Positions 34,766 through 43,700 of a stretch of DNA of 64,000 nucleotides are shown here, piece by piece. A program made the position numbers and the translations under genes. Below the pieces are notes generated by a model. The model had not been told where the DNA came from and searched no databases. It saw nothing but the letters and a program-made list of their open reading frames with translations. The DNA comes from VRUE01 sp963707965 (GTDB taxonomy: Bacteria; Actinomycetota; Thermoleophilia; Solirubrobacterales; 70-9), in contig CAVPRR010000006.1 of the NCBI GenBank assembly GCA_963707965.1, positions 248,001-312,000 on the forward strand, in the 5' to 3' direction. The first letter of the stretch is position 1; every line of letters starts with the position of its first letter.

Positions 34766-37700
34766 TTGCACGCGCGGAACGCATCGGGTGGCTTGCCGGC
34801 CTGCACGACCGGTTCTCCTTGCGCGACAGCCGGGGTTCACCGGCGCGTGCTGCGACTGGCCGTCCTCGCAGCGGCGGCCTGCATCGTGGCCCTGGCGGCG
34901 ACCCCGGCCGGCGTTGCAGTCGCTGCGACCGGTGGGATGGCGGGCACGGTCACGGACAGCGGTGGTCCGCTGGAAGAGGCTCTTGTCTGCGCATACGAAG
35001 CCAGCGCCGAAGCCAAAGTCGTCGACTGCGTCAAATCCGACTCCGAAGGCAAATACACGATCATCGACCTGCCGGACGGCGAATACACCGTCGCCTTCCA
35101 CCCGCCTGCCGGCGCCAACTACCTGGCCCAGTACTACAGCGGCAAGGCAACGCTCGAAGAAGCCGACGTCGTCTTCGTGAAATCCGAAGCGATCACCGGC
35201 GAAATCAACGCCGTGCTGCAGGCCGGCGGGGAGATCGACGGCACGGTGACGGGCGCCCCGGGAGAAGCGCCGCTGCCGCTCAGCAAAGCCTGCGCCTTCA
35301 GGCTCGACGGCTCGATGGCCGCCTGCGACACGACCGACGGCGAAGGCAAATACGCGATCGTCGGCCTCACCACAGGCCAATACAAGGTCTACTTCTACAA
35401 CCCGCCCTTCGGCTACCTGGAGGAGTACTACCACGGCAAGCTCAGCTTCGAAGAAGCCGACCCGGTGGGGGTGGAAGTCGAACAGACGACCGCTGGAATC
35501 GACGCCGCGCTGCAGGCCGGCGGGCAGATCACCGGCACGATCATCGACGCCTCGAGCAAAGAAGGCCTGAAAGGGCTGTATGCCTGCGCCGATGCGATCG
35601 GCTCCGTATTCAGTCGGTGCGCGCAAACCGGCACCGCAGGCGAATACATAATCGACGGCCTGCCGACGGGCGAATACAGGGTCAGGTTCTTCTCCTCGGG
35701 CGGCACCTACACGATGCAGTACTACAACGGCAAGGCGAGCGCCGAAAAAGCCGACCCAATCTCCCTCAGCGCGGGCGAAGCGATCGACGGCATCGACGCG
35801 GAACTGGCGGAACCCGTTGCGGGCTCGCCGGCGATCCTCGGCGAGTCGGCCTCCGAAGTGACGGCTTCCTCGGCGCTGCTGGAAGCGACGGTCAATCCGG
35901 AAGGCTCGCCGACCGCGGTTGAATTCCAGTACGGGACGACGATCCTCTACGGCCAGAGCACCGCGCCGCAGGAAATCAGCGGCTCCGAACCGCAGCTCGT
36001 CTCCGCGCCGGTCACGGAACTGGCGCCGGGCACGACCCACCACTTCCGCGCGGTCGCCACGAACCTCTCCGGCACCACCAAAGGCCCCGACGAAACATTC
36101 ACGACCGGCGCCGTCTCCGAGGGCGAGGTCGCCGGGACGATCAGAGACACCGGTGAAGCGCCGATCGAAGGCGCGCACGCCTGCGCCTTCAACGCCGGCG
36201 GTCCCGCCAACGAAGCCGTCGGCTGCGCGGAAACGAACGCCGCAGGCGAATACACGATCGGCGGCCTGCCGCCGGGCGAATACAAGGTCGAATTCTTCGG
36301 CGAGTCCTGCGGCTCCGAAGGCTGCGTCCCGCTCATCTCCCACTACTACAACGACAAGACCCGCTTCGAAGAAGCCGACCCCGTCTCGGTGAGCGCCGGC
36401 ATCACGACCGCGGGCGTCGACGCCGTGATGGAGGAGGGCGGCTCGATCTCGGGCACGGTGACCGACACGCACGGGGTGCCGATCGAACTGATTGGGATCT
36501 GCGCCCACCAGGCCGGCACGCCCGAATACAGCCAACCCGCCGGGTGTGCGCAGAGCGACGCCGAAGGCAAGTACACGATCGGCCTGCTGCCCCTGGGCGA
36601 TTACACGGTCGACTTCTCTGGCAGCTCCTGCGGGCCCGGAGGCTGCGTCCAGCTCAGCTACATCCGCCAGTACTACAACGGCAGGGCGAACTTCAACGAG
36701 GCCGACCCGGTGACGGTGACCGCGGGCGTCACCACCTCCGGAGTCGACGCCGAAATGGAGGAAGCCGGCTCGATCTCGGGCACGGTGACCAACGCGCACG
36801 GAGCGCCGATCGAGGGGCTGCACGTCTGCGCCTCGCGCAGCAACGGGGAATTCGGCGGCTGCAACGGGACCGATGCGGCCGGCGAATACGCGATCCGCGG
36901 CCTGCTGGCGGGCCAATACAGGGTCGAATTCCAGAACCAGAGCTGCGGGCCCGAAGGATGCGTGCCGCTGAGCTACGTCCGCCAGTACTACGACGGCAAG
37001 ACCGGCTACGGCAAAGCCGACCTGATTTCGCTGAGCCCGGGCGATGAGGCAACCGGAATCGACGCCGAAATGGAAGACGGCGGGGGGATCTCCGGCACCG
37101 TGACCGACGCCGCCGCAGCTGGGATCGAACACATCCAGGTCTGCGCCTATGACGCCGCGGCCCCCGGCCCCGGCGAATCCTTCAACTGCGTGCAGACCGA
37201 CGCTGACGGCAAATACACGCTCACCGGCCTGCCGGCCGGCGAATACAAGGTGCAGTTCTCGGGCAACTCGTGCAACTTCGAAGGCTGCTTCAACCTCGAC
37301 TACGTCATGCAGTACTGGGACGGCAAGCCGAACTTCGGAGAGGCCGATCCCGTTTCGGTGAGCGCCGGCAACATGACCCCGGGCATCGACGCCACGATGG
37401 AGGATGCCGGCCGGATCTCCGGCACCGTGACCGACGCCGCCGCAGCTCCGATCAAAGGCATGCAGGCCTGCGCCTACAAAGCGACCGAAAGCGAATACGC
37501 CGGCGAATTCCTCGGCTGCGAACAGACCGACGCCAGCGGCGAATACGAGATCGCCGGCCTGCCCGCCGGCAGCTACAACGTGGTGTTCCAGAGCAACTCC
37601 TGCGGGCCGCAGGGCTGCTTCAGCCTCAACTACGTCCGCGAGTACTACGACGGCAGGCCGCGGGGCTCAGAAGCGGACCCGATCGCCGTAACCGCGGGCG

Positions 37701-40700
37701 CCACGACCCCCGACATCGACGCCGAACTGGAAGCAGGCGGCGAAGTCAGCGGCGCGGTCACCGACAGCCACGGCGAAGCGATCGAAGGGATCCAGGTCTG
37801 CGCCCAGGACGCCTCGCTGAACCCCTGGGAAGGGCGCGGGTACTGCACTCAGAGCAGCGGCAGCGGCGAATACACGATCCGCGGCGTGCCCGCGGGCGGA
37901 TACAGGGTCCAGTTCATGGGCAACAACTCCTGCGGGCCGCTGGGCTGCTTCAACCTCAACTACGTCATGCAGTACTGGGACGGCAAGCCGAGCTTCGAAG
38001 CGGCGGACACGATCTCGGTGACGCCGGAAGGGGCGACCCCCGGGATCGATGCCGAAATGCAGGAAGGGGCGACGATCGAAGGGACGGTGACCGACACCGA
38101 GGGGGCGCCGGTCGCCAACACGCAGGTCTGCACCCGGGAAGCCGCGGGCCCGCAGTTCGGGCCCAACTCGGTGTGCGCACCGACCGACGGCAGCGGGGCA
38201 TACGCGATCCGCGGCCTGCCCGCGGGCGAATACAAGGTCGAATTCCAAGGCCAGCGCTGCGGGGGGGAAGGCTGCTACTCGCTCAACTACATCCCCCAGT
38301 ACTGGGACGACAAGCCGAGCTTCGAAGAGGGCGACACGGTCACCGTCGCGGCGGGCGAAACGCTGGGCGGGATCGATGCGGAAATGCAGGAAGGCGCCCA
38401 GATCAGTGGCATCGTCACCGACAACCACGGGATGTCGCTGCAGGGCATACAGGTCTGCGCCTACGACGCCTCGCTGGGGGAATTCGAAGGGCGGGAATCG
38501 ACGGCCTGTGCGAACACCCAGGCCAACGGCAAGTACGTGCTCGGGGGACTTCCGCCCGGCGAATACAAGTTCAGCTTCCAGGACTTCACCTGCGACTCGG
38601 AAGGCTGCTACCAGGGCAACCACATCACCGAGCACTGGAACGACAAGCCGCTCTTCTCAGAAGCCGACGCGCTCGGCCTGAACACCGGCGACCGCGTCGA
38701 AAACATCGACGTCGAGATGCAGGAAGGGGCCGAAATCGCCGGCACGGTCACCGACAGCGACGGCGCGCCGATCGCCAGGACCATGGTCTGCGCCAGCCAA
38801 GAGGAAGGCGGATGGTTCTCCAACTGCGCCTCGACCCGCGCCGACGGCACCTACGTGATCGCCGGGCTGGCCAGCGGCGAATACAAGGTCCAGTTCGGCA
38901 ACAATATCTGCGACAACGAAGGCTGCAGGCACCTCAACTACATCCCCCAGTACTGGGATGACAAGCCGAGCTTCGAAGAGGGCGACACGGTCACCGTCGC
39001 GGTGGGCGAAACGCTGAGCGGGATCGATGCCGAAATGCAGGAAGGCGCCGAAATCCACGGCAGGCTGACCGACGCCTCGACCGGCGAAGGGATTCGCCAA
39101 GAAGAAGCGGTCTGCGCCTGGTCGGCGCTCGACGGAAGCGGCTGGGGCTGCTCGTCCACCAACGCGAACGGCGAATACGTGCTCGGGGGCCTGCCCACGG
39201 GCGAATACATCGTCGAGTTCGGCGGTGGCGGCAACTACGTCCGTCAGTACTGGGACGGCAAACCCACCTACGGGGAAGCCGATGCGCTGGCGGTGACGGT
39301 GGGCGAAGCGCGCGAAATCAACGTCGAAATGCACGAAGGCGGGGCGATTGCCGGCACGGTGACCGACAGCCACGGCGAGGCGATCTCGGGCCTCGGTGTC
39401 TGCGCCTATGCAGACGAAGCCGGCGAAGCGATCGCGTGCGGATCCAGCACCCTCGACGGCACGTACCTGATCTCCGGGCTGCCCGAAGGCGAGTACGAAG
39501 TCGAATTCTCCAACCAGGTGTGCGCCCCATTCGAAGAAGTGTGCACGTCGACCTACTACCTCCCCCAGTACTGGGAAGGCAAGGGCAGCCGCGAGGAAGC
39601 CACGCCGGTCCCGGTGACGGTGAGCGGCACCACCGCAGGGATCGACGCCGCGATGCAGGAGGGCGGCAAGATCTCCGGCACGGTCGTCAACCTCGGCGAA
39701 GAAGCGCCGCTGGAAGGGATCGGCGTCTGCGCCTACGAAGTCGGCGGCGGGGAAGGCGAAGCGGCGGGCTGCGCGGAAACCGAAGAAGGCAGCGGCGAGT
39801 ACTCGCTGCTGCTGCCCGCCGGCACCTACAGGGTCGAATTCTCCGACCCCGGCGAAACCCACGGCACCCAGTACTACGACGCCAAGGCGACGCTCGCCGA
39901 AGCCGACCCCGTTACCGTCGCGGCGGGCGAAACGCAGGCCGGCGTCGACGCCACGATGCTGCCGCCGGGGCCGGTCAACACGGCGCCGCCGACGATCTCC
40001 GGCGAAGCGCGCGAAGGCCAGACCCTGACCGAGTCCCACGGCACATGGGAAGGGGGCCCGACCTCCTACGCCTACCAGTGGCTGCGCTGTGACTCCGCGG
40101 GCGCCAATTGCACGGCCATCTCCGGCGCGAGCGCGCAGCAATACGTGCTGAGCGCGGCGGACGCCGGCCACAGGATCAAGGTTCAGGAGACCGCCACGAA
40201 CGCCGGCGGGCCCAGCATTCCGGCGAGCTCGGCGGCGACGGCCCTCGTTGTGCCGCCCCCGCCGCTCAACACCGCGCCGCCGACGATCTTCGGCAAAGCG
40301 CAGCAGGGCCAGACGCTGACCGAGGCCCACGGGTCCTGGACAAACGGCCCGACCTCCTATGCCTACCAGTGGCTGCGCTGCAACGCCGAAGGCGAAAGCT
40401 GCAGTGCGATCGAAGGCGCGAAAGAACAGAGCTACTTCGTCAAGGCGGCGGACGTTGGCCACAAGATCAGGGCCCAGGAGACAGCCTCGAACGCCGGCGG
40501 CGCGGGCAGCCCGGCCAAATCGGCGGCGAGCGCCGAAGTCCTGCCGCCTGTCCCGGTCAGCCTCGAAGCGCCGACGATCTCGGGCGCCGCGCAGCAGGGC
40601 CAGACGCTGACCGAGGCCCACGGGTCCTGGACGAACAGCCCGACCTCCTATGCCCTGCAGTGGCTGCGCTGCGACGCTGAAGGCGGGGCCTGCGCGGCGA

Positions 40701-43700
40701 TCGCAGGAGCGACGAGCTCGAACTACGTGCCCACGGCCGAAGACGTCGGCCACAAGATCAGGGTCAAAGAGACGGCCTCGAACGCCGGCGGCCCGGGCAG
40801 TCCGGCGACGTCGACACCAACCGCCGCCGTCGTGCCACCGGTGCCGGTCAACACGAAAGTCCCGGCCATCTCCGGCGCCTCGCAGGAGGGACAGGCGCTC
40901 ACCGAGACACACGGCACCTGGACCAACGGCCCGACCTCCTATGCCCTGCAGTGGCTGCGCTGCGACGCCGAAGGCGGGGCCTGCACCGCGATCTCCGGCG
41001 CGAGCGCCCAGAAATATCTGCTCGCGTCGAGCGATGTGGGTCACACGATCAGGATGGAAGAGACGGCCACAAATGCGGGTGGTCCGAGCAGCCCGGCCAA
41101 ATCCGCGGCGACCGGCGTCGTCACCTCGACGGGCGGGATCGCGGGCCACGTGAGCGATGCAGCGAGCCACGCCCTCGCCGGGGTCAAAGTCAACGTCTAC
41201 GAAACGGTCGGCAGCGAACTGCTCGTGACCTCGACCCAGACCAGCGAATCAGGCGACTACGCGGTCGCGGGCCTGCTGCCGGGCAGCTACCGGGTTGACT
41301 TCGACAGGTCCGGCTACGAAGCGAAGGCCAAAACCGTGGCGGTCTCCTCGGCGGCGACGACGGAAGTCAACGTGACCCTCACATCGCTGACCGGTGCCAT
41401 CGCCGGCACGGCGAGCATGGCCGGCGAAGGGCTGGCGGGCGTCGGGGTGGTCGTCTACCGCAAAACCGCCGAAGCCAGCTACCTCGTGGCCGGCTCTGTG
41501 GCAACGGGCGCCGCCGGCACCTACACGATTCCGGGCCTCGTGCCGGGCGAATACAGGGTCGAATTCTCCCGCTCGGGCTACGTGACGCAGTTCTACAACG
41601 GGAAGACGAGCTGGGGCAGCGCCGAAACGGTGACGGTGAGCGCGGCCGAATCGCACGCAGGGGTCGACGCCGCGATGCAGCCGATCCTGGGGGCGATCGA
41701 CGGCACCGTGGCCAAGAGTGGGGGAGGGGCGCTCGCCGCCGTCGCGGTGACGGTGTATGACAACGGCGGCAAAGTCGCCGGCACGGCCACCTCTGCCGCT
41801 GGCGGGGCCTACGAAGTCAAAGGGCTGCTGCCCGCCGAGGCGGGCACGGGCTACAGGGTCCAGTTCTCCGCCGGCGGCTACAAAACGCAGTTCTACAGCG
41901 GCAAGGATCTGCTGAAAGACGCCGAACGGGTCGCCGTGGCGCCCGGCAAATCGTCCGGCGCGATCGACGCGGCGATGGTCCAGATGACCGGCGCGATCAC
42001 CGGCAAAGTCACCGACGCCGGCGAAAAAGCGCTCGCCGAAACCCTGGTCGTCGTCTACCGCAAAACCGCCGAATCGGGCTACCTCGTGGCCGGCTCTGTG
42101 GCGACTGGCGCCGCCGGCACCTACACGATCCCGGGCCTCGTGCCGGGCGAATACAGGGTCGAATTCTCCCGCCCCGGCTACGTGACGCAGTTCTACAACG
42201 GGAAGACGAGTTGGGGCAGCGCGACTTCGCTCACGGTGAGCGCCGGCGCGACGGCGGAAGCCAACGCGAGCATGGCCGCCGCGACCGGCGAGATCGACGG
42301 CACCGTGACGGCGGCCAAATCGGGCGCGCCGCTGAGCGGCGCCATAGCTCTCGCCTACAAGGTGAACGGCGGCGAATTCCTGCTGGCCGCCTCGACCGCG
42401 ACCAAAGCGGACGGCACCTACGCGATCCCCGGCCTCAAAGGCGGCTCCTACGTGCTCGAATTCTCCGCCGGCGGCTACAAAACGCAGTTCTACAGCGGCC
42501 GCTCTTCGATCCACGCGGCCGACCAGGTCCTCGTCAGCACCTCGGGAGCGCCGAGCGAAGCCAACGCGGCGCTCGGCATGGCGACCGGCAGCATCGCCGG
42601 CACCGTCGCCGATGCCGCCGAGAGCGGCATCGAAGGCATCGACGTCACCGTGCTGGCGGGTGAAGGCCTCGTCGCCTCGACGACCACCAAAGCGGACGGC
42701 ACCTACACGGTCGCCGGCCTCGCCCCGGGCGAATACACGGTCGAGTTCTCGGCCACCGGCTTCGTGACGCAGTTCTACAACGGGGTGCCCTCGCTCCCCG
42801 AAGCCACGCCGGTCGCGGTCGGCGCGGAAGCGACCACGGCGGGAATCGACGCGACGATGACCGCGATCACCGGCTCGATCGAGGGCACGGTGAGCGCCAA
42901 CGGCGGCGGGGACCCGATCGCCGGAATCCAGGCGATCGCCTACGAGGCCACCGAAGAACACCTGTTTGCCGGCATCGGCATCTCCGACGCCGCGGGCGAA
43001 TACTCGATCGCGGGCCTGGAAAGCGGCTCCTACTACGTCGAGTTCGCCCCCGGCGAAGAAGGCGAATATGCGATCCAGTTCTACGACGGCCACGCGACGC
43101 TGGCGGCCGCCGCCGAAGCGAACGACGCCGTCGCGGTTGCGGCCCCCAGCCCGACGCCGGGCATCGACGCCACGATGAAGACCCCGGCCGAAACGAGCGC
43201 TCTGCGACTTGCGTTCCGCTCCTCGGCCGTCGCCGCGGCGATCTTGCCGCCCACGGCGGGCGGGATCAGCGGCACGGTCACGGACGGGCTGGCCGGCGAG
43301 CCGATCGCGGGCAGCCAGGTGGTCGTCTACGAAGGCGAAGGCGAGCACCTCGTCGTCGGCCTCCCCGTGACGAACGCGGAAGGCAGATACAGCGTCGCGG
43401 GGCTGAAAGAAGGCTCCTACAGGGTGCAGTTCCTCGCCGCCGGCTACGAAACCCAGTTCTTCGAAGACAGGGCGAGCCTCGCCACCTCCGATCCGGTGAG
43501 CGTGACGGCGGGCGCAACGCACGAAGGCGTCGACGCCGCCCTGCAGAGCGGCGCGATCGCCGGGGCCGTCACCGACGCCCTCACGCACGACGGGCTCGAA
43601 GGCGTCACAGTCAGCGTCTACGAAGCCGGCAGCAGCGAAGGTTTCATCGCCTCGACGGCGACCAAACCGGACGGCACCTACAAGATCTCCGGCCTGGCGG

